A stretch of 64,000 nt of DNA from Hsuehochloa calcarea (Eukaryota; Streptophyta; Magnoliopsida; Poales; Poaceae), in contig JAYEVG010000075.1 of assembly GCA_036346395.1 (NCBI GenBank), positions 50,352 through 114,351 on the forward strand, written 5' to 3'. Below, one piece after another: positions 1 through 11,289 of this stretch; position 1 is the stretch's first letter, and the number at the start of each line of letters is the position of its first letter. A program made the position numbers and the translations under genes. Under the pieces are notes generated by a model. It did no database searches and was not told where the DNA came from. It worked only from the letters and a program-made list of their open reading frames with translations.

Positions 1-573
1 CTCCTAGAACCATCTAAATCTCCAATCCCCCACAAGCAAGTTTTGAATCAAGTTTTTCATATTTCTAGGTTTTGAACACTTCTTTGGTAAAACCTAAAGA
101 GATCAATTCTTTGAAGTGGATCTGAACGATCGTCGCTAGGAATAGGTCCCAGATATCCTTAGGGAGGTGTGCTCCAAGTTTGGTCAAGTTTCATTGGTTG
201 AATCAAAAGTTGGACCAATTTTGGTTTTAGATTTGGGCATTGTGCAGTGCTACTGGACTAAATCGGTCTGACCGATTTTATACCGGCGGTCAGACCGCCA
301 GCCATTCGGACCGCCAGTTGGCCGCCGGTCGGACCGCCAGCTTTTCAGACCGCCATTTTGCCGACGGTCAAACCAGTCCAGTGAGATCAATTATACATTG
401 TTGAATCTTGTGTTTAAGGGGGAAATCGGATTCAGCACAAGGCTTCCTCTGTGCATTTACTGATCTTCTTAGCTTTCGTAGCTATTGAAGAAAAATGCGT
501 GTTGAATTTGATTAAAGTAAAAAATTTAAAAAGCGTCTATTCAACCCCCTCTAGTCACCTTTCCGATCCTACA
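1..573 (+). repeat. Copia-type LTR, 3' end only
   Basis: This stretch aligns co-linearly with 31679-32252, the terminal part of the copia 3' LTR further right, and ends in the same way (CTAGTC...CCTACA). Several short GGTC-n-GACC blocks lie at about 267-382. No tRNA primer-binding sequence follows position 573, so this is the end of a solo or 3' LTR whose body lies left of the window. It is a different insertion from the 31-kb copy, because the flanking bases differ. Confidence 0.85.
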
Positions 574-884
574 ATTGTAAAAAGCTAATTGCTGAAAAAG
601 GATTAAAGAAAAATATCCCTTACACCTATGTCTCTCTATATGTTCAATTTACTATTTGTCCTTACATTGTTTGATATGATTCTATGTTTGTCTACGAGGT
701 GATCGTTCGGACTGGACTCGTCAGTGACGGTTCCTCATCACGTTATCAACACGATCGACTTCGACCTACTCTTATCAGATCGAAAGGTAATCGTCGAAGA
801 ACGACACACGTAGATCGAATCGTTTTTTTAGATTGCTTTCAATTATGTAAATTTGGCTATTTAGAGTTTTTTTACCTACGGTGC
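574..884. other. Unassigned AT-rich stretch
   Basis: I see no gene, splice-flanked exon or recognisable element here. It separates the LTR end from a tandem duplication and an expansin-like gene remnant. Confidence 0.5.
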
Positions 885-1083
885 AAATCCGCTCTAATAT
901 ACCGTGAACTGACTTGAAATCGCCGACATAATGCCGATCGGTAGATTACATGAAAGAGTAGATGATGATTGCACTGTGGATTGTAAATCCGCTCTAATCT
1001 ACCGTGAGCTGACTTGAAGTCGCTGGCCAAGCCGATCGGTGGATTGCATGAAAGAGCAGATGATAATTGCACGGTATATTGTA
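885..1083. repeat. Two-copy tandem repeat, 100-bp period
   Basis: A unit beginning AAATCCGCTCTAATATACCG at 885 recurs at 985 with scattered substitutions. Both copies keep the central GCCGATCGGT and the trailing GATGATTGCAC-type segment. The second copy ends near 1083, just before a CA/A-rich simple-sequence run (about 1107-1130). Function unknown. Confidence 0.85.
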
Positions 1084-1132
1084 CATCACATTGCATAAAC
1101 AGTAAACACACACACACAAAAAAAAAAAAACG

Positions 1133-1924
1133 GACGACGGCGGCACCGAATTCATCCACAGCCAGCATGCCTTCGCCGGGACGGGGCAGAACTCGGACGC
1201 CGCTGCAGCGCTGCTCACCCTTGGCCATGTCGGGATTGAGGACAGGAGGTGAGCGAATACGATAAACCTGGCTAAAACTCCTCGCCTGAACCACACATGA
1301 CACACCCAGTTGCTTTTTCTTCAGATGGTAAAAAGAAAGTGAAGAAGTACACCAGAAAATGGTTAACGACAAAACTGACATGTTGCAGTCGTCTTGGTTT
1401 CTCTCTACGACAGGGTTTCTTGCAGCCACCCTAACAAGAACAGTGTCTTCAAGATCACTGAGAGCAGCCATTTCCCCTACTATCTCGAATTTGAGATCTG
1501 GTACCAACAGGGCAACCAGGACATCATTGCAGTCCAGCTTTGTGAGGTAAACACTAACCAAACAGTGTAAATCATGTACAACATGTCATTTCATGACCAT
1601 TCATGAATGATAGGGGTTATGATCAATTGTACAGAAACCTTTACATACATAGGAATGCAAAATAAAAAAAATTCAAGGTGTTAAATACCCGTTGATTGCT
1701 TGATGCAGACTGTGAACCTGACATGCCAGCTCCTGAGCCGGACTCACGGCGCAGTATGGGCGGCCGTCTCCCCGCCAAGTGGCCCTCTGTCCATAAGGAT
1801 GCTGTTTAGCGGCGGAGCTCCCCATGTTGGTGACCAGAGATGGCTAGCTCCGGCGAGCACAATACCGCAGAACTGGACGGCAGGGGCCGTATATGATTCT
1901 GGAGTCCAAGTGCAGCTGCAGTAG
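1133..1924 (+). pseudogene. Expansin-like protein, 3' half of gene
   Basis: Three exon-like blocks read as the second half of an expansin-like cell-wall protein. Block 1 (about 1133-1248) resembles the end of the double-psi beta-barrel domain (TEFIHSQHAFAG) and ends at a GT donor. Block 2 (1414-1546) follows an AG acceptor and supplies the conserved R-V-S-C join and the start of the C-terminal carbohydrate-binding-like domain (FEIWYQQGNQDIIAVQLCE). Block 3 (1709-1924) follows another AG and carries HGAVWAAVSPPSGPLSIRM and IPQNWTAGAVYDSGVQ before a TAG stop. All three joins keep phase. No signal peptide or first half of the barrel was found between 574 and 1132, where tandem repeats and an A-run lie instead, so the gene appears 5'-truncated. 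Expansins loosen walls without hydrolysis; subfamily (EXLA or EXLB) is not settled. A first exon left of the window is possible but unlikely. Confidence 0.72.
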
Positions 1925-3405
1925 CTACATAGAACATAGATGCAGCAGAATATAGATACAATACTTAATCCTTACCCTGTTCTCTGGTCATGTATTTGTT
2001 ACCCTGTTCTCTGGTCATGTATTTGTTGTAATTTGTGATGGTTGAGTTTGCCTGTATATGTGTATAGGCTGTGTGTGCCAACAAATTTCACATGAAAGAA
2101 TAAACAAGTTTGCAGGAGCAATTTAGCATCTCTCCCCCCTCTTCAATTACAACGGTCCATAAAAAGATGCTAGTGCTTATTTGCTAGGCACAGGCCATTG
2201 AACAATCACCAAAATGCATGGAGTAATGCTCATGGATTCAGAGACCGCAGACTCATCAGAACTGATTATAATTAGCATCACAGTTACCAAGTTGGGAATG
2301 ACAAGGCCTACAGGATCCACTTGCTTACATCAACATGGTAACATATAAATACTGTACATAGCCATTCCTCATTTGCTTGACACCTAGATTCGACTCAAAT
2401 TACAAAGAATCAGCTGACACGTTCAATTGTCCACTGGATTACACAAGTACAGGACCAGCAGAAATCCCCAACAAGGATGCCAGCTGAAGTTTTGTCAAAG
2501 AAACAAACAATTGTCAGTAACCTTTCAAAGAATCACTAGTTGAAATAATAAACTCAACAACGTAGAAATTAACACATGAAAACTTAACATTAGTTTGAAC
2601 ATGCAATGTCAAGCGTAATAGCCTGAACCCTGAAGACTCAGCAGTTTAAAAAGTCACAACAAACAACAATTTAAACTTCAAAGTTTAAACCAATTATAAC
2701 TGAAAAATAAAGGGGTAGGTGAATATAAAGAAGGGAATCACAATGTGTTCAGGAAATGTGATTAACAGTAAAGCAATTAGATGAACTCAGCCCATTCCCA
2801 TTACATACCATGTTACACGGTTATACCAATGACAGAGCATCTGTTTGGCCTGAGTCCAAAAACTGCTGAAATTAATAAAGTTTATTATTTCTTCTTATAG
2901 AACAGTTGATGCGGCAACTATGCTCAACTGAGTGGAAAAACTCCTCAGTAAATAGCATTACTCTACACGTCAAACATCTGTCTGCCCACCCGCACTCTAA
3001 CATGGCGCGTGTATGTAGCAGGAATTAAGCACACACATCATGTTTTTTTTTCTGTTTTAAGTGATTTAGTCTATTATAAACACATATTTAGCAAACAGGG
3101 AAATGTCCAAAACTTATTATCAATTGGACACAGGGCATGAGACTAGATTAAAAAACTAAACAATTCTAATGCCTACCCCATACTCTTGAGGTTTTGTATT
3201 TCCATAACCGTGCCCTCTTGAGTGAGGATGGGAATCATAGGTACCCTCTTGAGTGAGGATGGGAACCACAGGTACTACTGAAGCATGTCATGTAAATTTA
3301 CACTTCAAGGTGTGTACAAATAGCACACAGTGCAATAATGTTATGGTAAGTGACGGAAAATAGCATTTCCCCCATATCTTGGGAGGCATTAATATAGCTA
3401 CTTAC
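1925..3405. other. Intergenic; 3' flanks of two convergent gene remnants
   Basis: No coding exon is convincing. The left part should be 3' UTR of the expansin-like remnant and the right part 3' UTR or intron of the minus-strand FAR1-related gene. A 23-bp phrase (CCTCTTGAGTGAGGATGGGA) is repeated in tandem at about 3210 and 3244. Confidence 0.5.
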
Positions 3406-3917
3406 CATGGTTGCCAGCATGGTCTGGACTCTGGACTGCAATTGTGCCATCAAACCCCCATCAGACCTACAATGTAATCTCGTTAAAAACAACACTAAAT
3501 GATGATACATTGGGAATGTTAAACATTATACCGTTTGTTGTCCGTGCAACTGCTCTTGCTTGTGATGTATGGTCAGGATGTTGGTTTCCTACAAAAGAAA
3601 TTGCTTGACTATTTGAAGTAACAGCATGATTTCCAATCTCAGGATAGCCTGTTTGTAGAACATCATCTAGATGTTTCAGAAGAACACTTGATTGACTTTC
3701 AATGTATGACATTGCCTCCTCAGATTTGGCAGCCCTTGACGCTACCAAGCTAACGAAACGGCACATGTTACTGAAGCGAACTTCTGAGGCTGACCGCATG
3801 CTATTGCCAGATCCACAGGTAGGTTCTTCCCCTCTAACAGAACGGGCGTCTTTCCTCCATCTCTTCAAAATGTATTGTTCTGGGAGTTCCTTGATATTCT
3901 TGAGATCAAGCACCTTT
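3406..3917 (-). pseudogene. FAR1-related protein, C-terminal part, cut from its gene by an LTR
   Basis: Reading the minus strand from 3917, the frame resumes exactly at the end of a SWIM finger and gives VLDLKNIKELPEQYILKRW, the hallmark that follows the SWIM motif in FAR1/FHY3-related (FRS) proteins, then a polar tail to about 3467. An AG/GT-bounded exon at 3406-3466 (reads DGGLMAQLQSRVQTM) looks like a further C-terminal exon, but its phase with the preceding block was not reconciled. The N-terminal and central parts lie at 6836-8512. The 2918-bp LTR at 3918-6835 separates the two, with the 5-bp duplication CCTTT (3913-3917 and 6836-6840). Removing the LTR and one duplication copy rejoins the frame. 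Confidence 0.88.
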
Positions 3918-6835
3918 TAACATCCTGTTTTTGCTATTGAGATTTCAAAATCAAAATTTGGTTTTCAAAAATCCAAAAGCTTCAAAAATCAAAACTTTGA
4001 TTTCAAATTCAAAATCAAAAAATCTAAACCTAACCCTAACCCTAACCCTCACCTCGGTTGGGCCCGGCCCGGCCCGGTTCTTCCGCCGCCTCCGCGCCGC
4101 GCCTCCGCCGCTCCCGCTGGTGCCGCCCGCTTGCCGCCTCGCTCGCTTGCGCCGCCAAGCGCGGCCGACTCCTCTCCCGCGCAGACGCCGACACCGCCTC
4201 CGCCTCGGCCTCCGCCCACGCAAGACGCCTCGGACCCCGCTTCTCCCTTCTCCGCCGCGCCCGCACGGCAAGGCTTCTCCCTCCGCCTCCCCCCGCGCGC
4301 GGCTTTTCCCCTCGCGCTCCTCGCCTCGGCTATTTAAGCCGAGCCGCCCCTCTCCTCCTTCCTCCCTCCACCCTCGTCGCCTCCTCGCTCGGTCCTCTCC
4401 TTGGCCGCCCCGCGCCTCCTCCACAGATCGCCGTTGCCGCCGCCTCCTCCGCCGGCCTCGCCCGGCTCGCGGCCGCCTCTCCTCTCCCTCTCTCTCCGCG
4501 CTGGCCAGGCGCCTCGCCCGCGCCTCTCTTTCTCCCTCTCTCCGCGCTCGCCTTTCTCCAAGGACGGAGAAGACGAGGCGAACTGCTCGGGAGAACGCGT
4601 CACCCGGTTATTCTCGCAGACGGACGTGGCGGGTGGGCCTCACGGCAGCGTTACGCGCAAGGCCGGGCAAGTGGGCCCACTTGCCAGCCATGGCGCGTTC
4701 ACAAGGCTGCGGCGTGGACCCGGCCCACGACCGTGGCCGTGGACCGAGGCCACGTGTCGGCGGGAGGTTTTTCCGAATATTCCGATTTTCTGTTTAATTG
4801 AAAAATCGTTTAAAAACTTCCAAAATTCATATCTTTTTCTGTATAACTCCAAAAATTGTGAAACCAATTTCTAAAATTTTCTAAAATCAAGATCTTGCTA
4901 ATGGTACTGGTCTTGTTCATTTTGGAGTTCATTATTTATGAGTTTGGTATTTATTTGCTCTCTCTGCTGTGGTGTCTTTTTCCAGTACTTTCGTCCGATT
5001 AGGGTTCGAAGACGCCGGAGACCTCCACTTCGATCAAGCTCAAGAATACCAAGACCCCGCTGCCTTTAACCAAGGCGAGTCAATACTTTGATCATTCTGA
5101 GCCTACATTTTATGCAAACTATGTTTATTTAAAATATCAAAGCTGCGTGCTTTACTTTTGTAATCAAAGGTATGTTAAAGCTTAAGGTAGTTAAATACCC
5201 ATTTACTGATTTATTACTTATTAAGCCATCCTTTGATAAATCAAATACGGTATTCTTTGTCACCCTAGTAACTATATGGTAAATACTAGTATAGGTTGTA
5301 CTTAAGCGTCATGCTAGTCTTACTTAAGTACCGGGACAATAAATGTCCCAATCATCATCCTTTAAATATGAAAAATGGTTTTGGGCAGTCATTGGATGTA
5401 AATGACTGGGGTGTTGTGTTAATTGATTTCCCTCCCCAAAACCCTAATAACTTGCTGTTGCTGTCTGGGCGGATGGTATGATGAATGGGAGGGTGATGGG
5501 TGCTAATGTAGCCTAGGGAACGTGGTTAACATTGGAATGAACCGCCCAGATAACCTTAAGGACTTAATCTTGTCATGGTCTCCTGTGTAAAACAAGTACA
5601 ACCGCAAGTCTGCAAAGTGCAACTTGGCTTAGTAAATGTATTAAATCTTGGAAGTCATCTCATCGGTAGTCGAGCAAGGTAGTGCAAGTAGTGGATTCGA
5701 TCCAGCTTGAATGGGACACCAAGGGAAGGGTGAAGTCGCCAGCTACGCAAGTCGTGGTGGCAGACATCCCGCACAACTTATGGGACCCACCGCAAGTGGG
5801 GGCAGCCCATACGAGTGAGATGACGGAAGAGGCAAGATACGTTGAAAAGTTATTGTGACGATCGCTCAACTACATGACTAAGGAATCATGTGGAGTAACG
5901 AGTATGATTATCTCTTGTGGGTACAGTGTACAACCTCTGCAGAGTCTAAACTGTTTAAACAGCCGCGCCTACGGTCAAAGGCAGACATGGGAACTTAACC
6001 TGAGTTAGCTCTATTTCAAAAATCTTTGTGGGTGGAATGGAAATGTGTTGGGCTCATCTAGCCCTTTTTTTGGATTTTTCCTGGGTAGCCTTACCCAGTG
6101 TTGATAATCGGTGGATTTAACTGCTATCAAAATTAAGCATGAGGTGGAGGTAACCTCTACTATTATTTAATAGTGCACTTATTCTCTTTAATGAAAATGC
6201 AATTTGTTTAAAATGCTAAGTCATAGGGATTTGTACTTATGATAATTGAAAATGTTGCTTTAGCAAATAAAAGAACCTGAGCCATCCTTGTTAAGCCTTG
6301 CATGTATACTATTGCATACTGTGTGTTAGCTCGCGAGTACGGTAGTTGTGCTCATTCTCGCTTCTTTCCCCCAAACCCTCAGAAGTAGGAAATTTTGGAG
6401 ATTACGACTACTACGAGGAACCAGATGTCTGAAGACCCAGGAGTTCTTGAAGCGTAGTTTAGTCTTTAGTTGTTCTAGTCTCGCCCCAGTCTAGCTGACT
6501 CCGCTGGTACCTAGGTGTATCCCATATTATCTGAGTTTTGGGTAATATCGGATGTACACAGGTTTCCCCAGTCGCTTGCCTGTGGAGAGATGTGCCCTCA
6601 CCCTTTTTGCTTCCGCTACTTTTGTGATGTAATCATTTGGCCTGTTCGGCCTTTATTGTAAAATTTGACCCGATGCGGTCTATGTAAACTCTGATGTGTT
6701 AAATCAATGAATGGTGTGGTTTTACGCCATGTATGAAATGATTCAGTGATGTATCTGTGAGTGCTATCTACTGATCCAGGGAATAGCACAGTTATTCGCA
6801 GAGGATTCGGAATTAGAAAATCCGGGTCCGACACA
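3918..6835 (+). mobile_element. Solo LTR (Ty3/gypsy type) inserted in the FAR1-related gene
   Basis: It begins TAACATCC, which matches the TGTAACATCC start of the LTR at 50947 apart from a missing first TG. It ends GGGTCCGACACA. It is flanked by the perfect 5-bp direct repeat CCTTT, and no internal retrotransposon region or second LTR is present, so it is a solo LTR. It contains a long CT/GC-rich promoter-like block (about 4050-4620) with open frames on all strands that look like composition artefacts. It also carries the shared LTR module at about 5930-5990 (ACAACCTCTGCAGAG followed by palindrome CTGTTTAAACAG at 5951-5962). A short CCCTAA-like run at about 4026-4047 is not a real telomeric array. 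Confidence 0.9.
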
Positions 6836-8512
6836 CCTTTAGTACGTGACAGCATTGAATTCCAACAGATTCAAACTTCCTCAGTTGCAAGTGGCTGAGC
6901 CATCAAGTGCATCAAATTTCACAATGCTCTCTGATGGCTTCTCATCAAGCGTTATTTTGTACTGCGAGATTGTGCCAACCATACTGCAGGGGAAGGACAT
7001 GCAATTCATGTAAGCCTCAAACTCACCCTGGAACATCTTGAAAGCTTCAGGTGCATAGGCATTTGAGGCTTGTTTTAACATTCGCAAGGACGGGATCGGC
7101 AAAGTCACCTGGCTGCCATCAACATCAGCATGCAGTTTCTTTGACCGATGACCTTCCAGCATGGTCTCGTAACGCTTGAAGAACTGCAGAATATCTTCTT
7201 GCTCACTGAGCTCCCGTTTCAGCTCATTAATCATATTATCCATCCTAAGAGTGGTGAGTATATCAGCAGAAAACATGGTTCTCCCATAAGGCAAAGCCCG
7301 TCTTTCTTTCTCCAGGAAAAGCCTGCTGAGCCACTCACTCTCACCGATGTCATGTTTCTCAATTAGCTTTTCCCATGCTGGCAAGAACTCTATCTCATCC
7401 TCACAGTCAAAGAGACAATGGCTCAAAGCATTGCTAAAACTCTTCGAGCTTTCAAACACCTGCTTCAATTGCCTCTTTGAATTATGGTAGATATGCCACA
7501 CACTTGTGCAATGGTTGCTTCTAGGCCACACCTCTGCTGCGGCAATGGCACACTCAGGACGCTCATCAGTCAATATAGTCTCTGGCTGCCTAGCACGCAT
7601 GGCATTAGCAAACGCCTCGAATACCCATTTCAACGACTGAACGCTCTCATCATGGAGCAACGCTGCACCAAACACAAGCAACTGCTTGTGGTTGTCCACG
7701 CCAACAAACAGTGCAAATGGTCGCCCATACACATTCAACCCATATGTTGTATCGAAGCAGAAAACATCACCAAAGCTTCTGAAGTCAATCATTGACTTCG
7801 CATCAGTCCAGAAAAAATTCGCAGCTGATTTCCCATTAGGCCCCATTCCTACTGCATAATACACTGAAGGGTTCACCACCTGCAACTCCTCCAAGTATTC
7901 CAGTGCAGCCCCAGCATCCCCGAGCTGCACACCCTTCCCTTGCTTCCTTTGATGCAATTCCCCTGCCCCAAGCTCGTGTCCTCGGGCCCTCATCTTATGT
8001 GACCGCAGCTTGTGCACAATCTCTGGGTTAGCGAGTGGGTGGTTATGCTCCGCGAAGAACTTTGTAACCCGGTACGTCCAGCATGGGGTGATCTTGATCA
8101 CCATTCTTGCCTGGCACCCTGTCCGTGTAGGAGGCGGGCCTGGCCTAGGTGTGCCTGCTGCCCCTGCGTCAACATTGGTGCTGATACTGGCTAGGCCCTC
8201 ATGCTTGGCACGGTCGCTGACGCCCTCACGGGAACACACAAAGATCCGGGACACAATCACCCCGCGCTTGCGCCTCTTGTATGAGCGGCGGACACTGAAG
8301 CCCACGTGCTCAGCGTACCGGTTGTAGAAGGCATGCGCGTCGTCCTCCGCCTCAAAGTGCATATCGGAGTGTGGCCCATCCCTTGGGTCCAGGAAGCTCG
8401 CCGCGGCAGCGATAGCGTGGTGCGACGAGCTCGGTGGCAGCTTGGCCAGCGACACGGCGGGCGCCGCGGAGGTCAGCGGGTGGTTGTGAGCCAAGTGACT
8501 TGGTTCAGTCAA
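6836..8512 (-). pseudogene. FAR1-related (FRS) domesticated MULE transposase, N-terminal and central part
   Basis: FRS proteins derive from Mutator-like transposases and act as nuclear DNA-binding regulators. The open frame (about 543 codons) has the FAR1 zinc-finger domain at residues ~51-170 (HFEAEDDAHAFYNRYAEHVG, then VCSREG, a later Cys and EHNHPL). The MULE core is at ~220-350 (FGDVFCFDTTYG, then ILTDERPE, where the usual TDQ reads TDE). It continues to KFDALDGSATCN, the start of the SWIM finger. The frame opens at 8512 without an ATG; the first in-frame Met is at 8360-8362, directly at the FAR1 domain. A TGA at 6881-6883 replaces the second SWIM cysteine. One base missing there explains it, since the shifted frame continues RKFESVGIQCCH up to the LTR at 6835. 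The gene is thus broken twice: by this frameshift and by the LTR. The C-terminal part is at 3406-3917. Confidence 0.9.
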
Positions 8513-10440
8513 CTAACTGCACCTGACGCAGAAGCTCGGGCGCGAGTATCGTGGATCGTTGGATCTGAGATCAACGACTCATATGCGTGTGAACGTTCGG
8601 ACCATCCGAACGTTTCAATCAACAAGACCATCCGAACGTTTCGAGCAACGAGAGTCGTTGGATCTTAGATCAACGGTCTGGATTGAAATGAACGTTCGGA
8701 CCGGCCGATCGTCCCGTTCATTTGAACCGTCCGATTTGAAGATAACGGCCTGGATTTAAGTGAACGTTCGGACCGTTCCAATCGTCCCGATCATTGGAGC
8801 CGTCCGATTTCAATCCAACGGTGACTGAGTCGTCTCCTTCCTCGAGTCTGAGCAAGCGTGCGATTGAGTCAAAAGTCATGGCTTGTGCAGAGCCGAGCAG
8901 CCAGAGTGTCACCTCGGTGACCACCTTTCAACGCTCTCGCCAGACACTGCCCGCCGCGCACCGCCTCGAAGTCCATTGCTCAACCGCTCCGCCGCCTCAA
9001 GTGCTCCCATGGCAGTGTTGACCCGAGGATAAATTTTGCCGTTGCCCTCTGCCTTCTCAGCTATTTAAGCTCCATTGCTTCCCCTTTGGCTTCCTTTAGC
9101 ATCTCCGCAACTCTAGCTAGCACTTCCGTGTTTGTTTGAGCTGCATTCATCCGAAACCATTTCGGCCGCCATTGCCGAGTTTCAGGCTCACGTTGAAGGC
9201 GGTAACACAGTGTCTTTTCCTCTCGAATTCTTGCTCCTCTGCTCCCTCTTTACTCTCTTGAGCTTAACCCTCGCTCAATTTTTCTTATCTTCCTCAGGGC
9301 TTGGCTGAATTGAAGATTCCCCATTTTCGGCCGAAAGCACCATTCTTGTCACCGGAGCAGCTCCAACCTTTCTCTGTGCCTCTCCCGTGCTCAGGTAGCT
9401 CCACTTTAGTCCCTAGAAGCTTGGCACACGCTTACTTGGACCGCAGCGGAGCTTCTTTGCATTTTTCGTTTTTCGACCATTTTTTTCACCTCTGTAAACT
9501 CCGGCTTGCCGGCGATTTAGACCGCCGCAGCCGCAAATTTTGGTCACATTGTGTGCACAAAGCTATTGCGGACCCATTTTGATCCTTAGCTCGCGCCGCC
9601 GTGACCCGAGTCGCCGGCGGTGAGCCTCCTTTCACCGTCGTTTTGTCGGACGAAACTGGACGCGAGTTTTTGAACGTGGTTCGCTGTGGACCGTCGATCT
9701 TTAGATCTACGACCCAGGATCGCGCGAACGCTTGATCGCCGCGACGCCTTGATCGCTGGACCGTTGGATCCAAGATCAACGGTCCCGATTCGAGTAAACG
9801 TTCGGACCGTCCGAACGGTTCGATCCGCGTGGATCGTTGGATCCAAGATCAACGGCTCATATGCGTGTGAACGTTCGACCGCCCGAACGCCGATTCAGGA
9901 ACCGTTGATCCAAATCCAACGGTGAACGATGAGCCGCGTGAGCCACGCGACGCTGCCGTCTCCGTGGACTTGGACCGTTGGATCCAAGATCAACCGTCCA
10001 AGTTCGTCCACGTCGATTTAATCTCAGATTTTCCCGAGAGGATTATTTGTCAACTGAAAAAAATAAAATTAACTTGTAAAATGCATAACTATTTCATTTT
10101 AATTCCTTTTTAGTTGATTCAAATTTTGTTAGTTATGTTTTTAACTGAACTTTAATCTAAAAATATTTCTAACCTCATTATATCTCCAGAAATTTTTGCT
10201 AAGATTTTAGTTGCAATGAATAATAGCATTTGTGATTTATAAGACTGAGCAGATTTGTTTTGCTCATATATTTTTGCATTAAGAATCCAAATCAATTGGT
10301 TCTTGTTGCTAAATTCCTTATAAATCATGCTCTTGCTTCTGTAAAATTTTCAAAGCATTCGGAGAAAGTTTGCTATTGAGTTTTTGATTTTCTTCATTCT
10401 TATTGGTTCTTTTGAGCTTTCTCGTTAGGTTCCGAAGAAC
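8513..10440 (+). repeat. Left part of an LTR-type sequence, interrupted by the gypsy element
   Basis: The right end of this block (…CCGAAGAACACATT) continues in 23909-25644 (GATAACCTAAGTGATC…) once the gypsy element and one ACATT copy are removed, so the two parts are one older sequence. It has a TATA-like TATTTAAG at about 9062-9069 followed by CT-rich leader sequence and no open coding frame, as in an LTR. Two clusters of imperfect palindromes of type CCGTTGGATC…GATCAACGG lie at about 8540-8825 and 9760-9995. The left LTR boundary next to the FAR1 gene could not be fixed. Confidence 0.65.
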
Positions 10441-10594
10441 ACATTTGACGAGGATCTAATGATCCTCATTTTATCTTTTATCTATAATTCTTATTATGGG
10501 TAAATATGATGTCACATAGTCCCCAGAAGTACCCCTTATACTTATAAGGGGAGGCCTATTAAGTGATTATAAGATCTTCTACAATCACCCCCAT

Positions 10595-10732
10595 GGTCGT
10601 AAGTCTTACTACGACTATGTCATGGTCGTAAGTCCTTCTACGACCACTACCTAGTCGTAAGTCCTTCTACGACCATTACCCAGTCGTAAGTCCTTCTACG
10701 ACTATTGCCCAGTCGTAAGCCCTACTACGACC
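10595..10732 (+). repeat. Five-unit hairpin array in U3 of the 5' LTR
   Basis: The motif GTCGTAAGTCCTTCTACGAC recurs five times at ~31-33-bp spacing. GTCGTA pairs with TACGAC around an 8-bp loop, so each unit is a short inverted repeat. The same array is present at 23242-23379 in the 3' LTR. Its position upstream of the TATA box suggests a regulatory role; that is inference. Confidence 0.85.
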
Positions 10733-10979
10733 AAGTAAGCCACGACCACCTTATAATCAAACCTACAAGCGAGTGGGTCCAATTGATTAAGGAATCCAAA
10801 CGGTCCACACGCACTATTATTCTGCGTAGTAATAGTGCTTAAATACCCCATTACTTCTGAGAGATAACTGCCAGACGGCGTGAAGAAGCCAATGCGCCGG
10901 TAATTACTGCCATCATGCGCCCATTACTGGCTTAAATAGGCGCCTCTTCCGCAGGACAAAACGGCTACTCCTTCACGAC

Positions 10980-10987
10980 TATATAAA
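10980..10987 (+). promoter_or_regulatory. TATA box of the 5' LTR
   Basis: TATATAAA in the LTR, about 110 bp before a purine-rich leader. The 3' LTR has the same box at 23627-23634. Confidence 0.7.
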
Positions 10988-11254
10988 GACATCAATCAGA
11001 GGGTGAAAGGGAGGCGAAAGAGAGTAAGTCAAGGAGAAACACAAGTACTGTTATCTGTAATAGCCCTAGTTTCTTGCCTGATCATCGAGAATACAATCAA
11101 TACCATACACATACAGGAGTAGGGTTGTTATTCTCCCCGGAGAAGGCCTGAACCTGTCTAAACATCCCGTGTCAACCACTCTGCGTGATTTCATCTCTAG
11201 GAGACCCCCCGAATCAAATAATCTTTACGTAAGATCGGTTCTAATACACCGACA

Positions 11255-11275
11255 GTTGGCGCCGACCGTGGGGAT
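11255..11275 (+). other. Primer-binding site of the gypsy element
   Basis: GTTGGCGCCGACCGTGGGG directly follows the LTR end, the place and style (TGGCGCC…GGGG) of primer-binding sites in many grass gypsy elements. The tRNA was not identified. Confidence 0.75.
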
Positions 11276-11289
11276 CATCCGACGTCGAC

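Larger units (their letters stand above)
10446..11254 (+). repeat. 5' LTR of the gypsy element
   Basis: It matches 23092-23903 with roughly ten substitutions and three small indels by eye (for example around 11040-11050 and 11088-11095), about 1.2% divergence. It contains five copies of a hairpin motif (10595-10732) upstream of a TATA box. Confidence 0.96.

Noticed and set aside
4026..4047. CCCTAA-type run that recalls telomere repeats
   Set aside because: Only about three units, CCCTAA rather than CCCTAAA, and inside a solo LTR.
3931..4874. Several long overlapping open frames (up to ~288 codons)
   Set aside because: They lie on both strands in a GC/CT-rich LTR block and give Arg/Pro/Ser-rich text without any domain; composition explains them.
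10595..10732. Regularly spaced palindromic repeats, CRISPR-like in look
   Set aside because: Part of an LTR of a plant retrotransposon, present identically in both LTRs; the ~12-bp gaps are too short and too alike for spacers.
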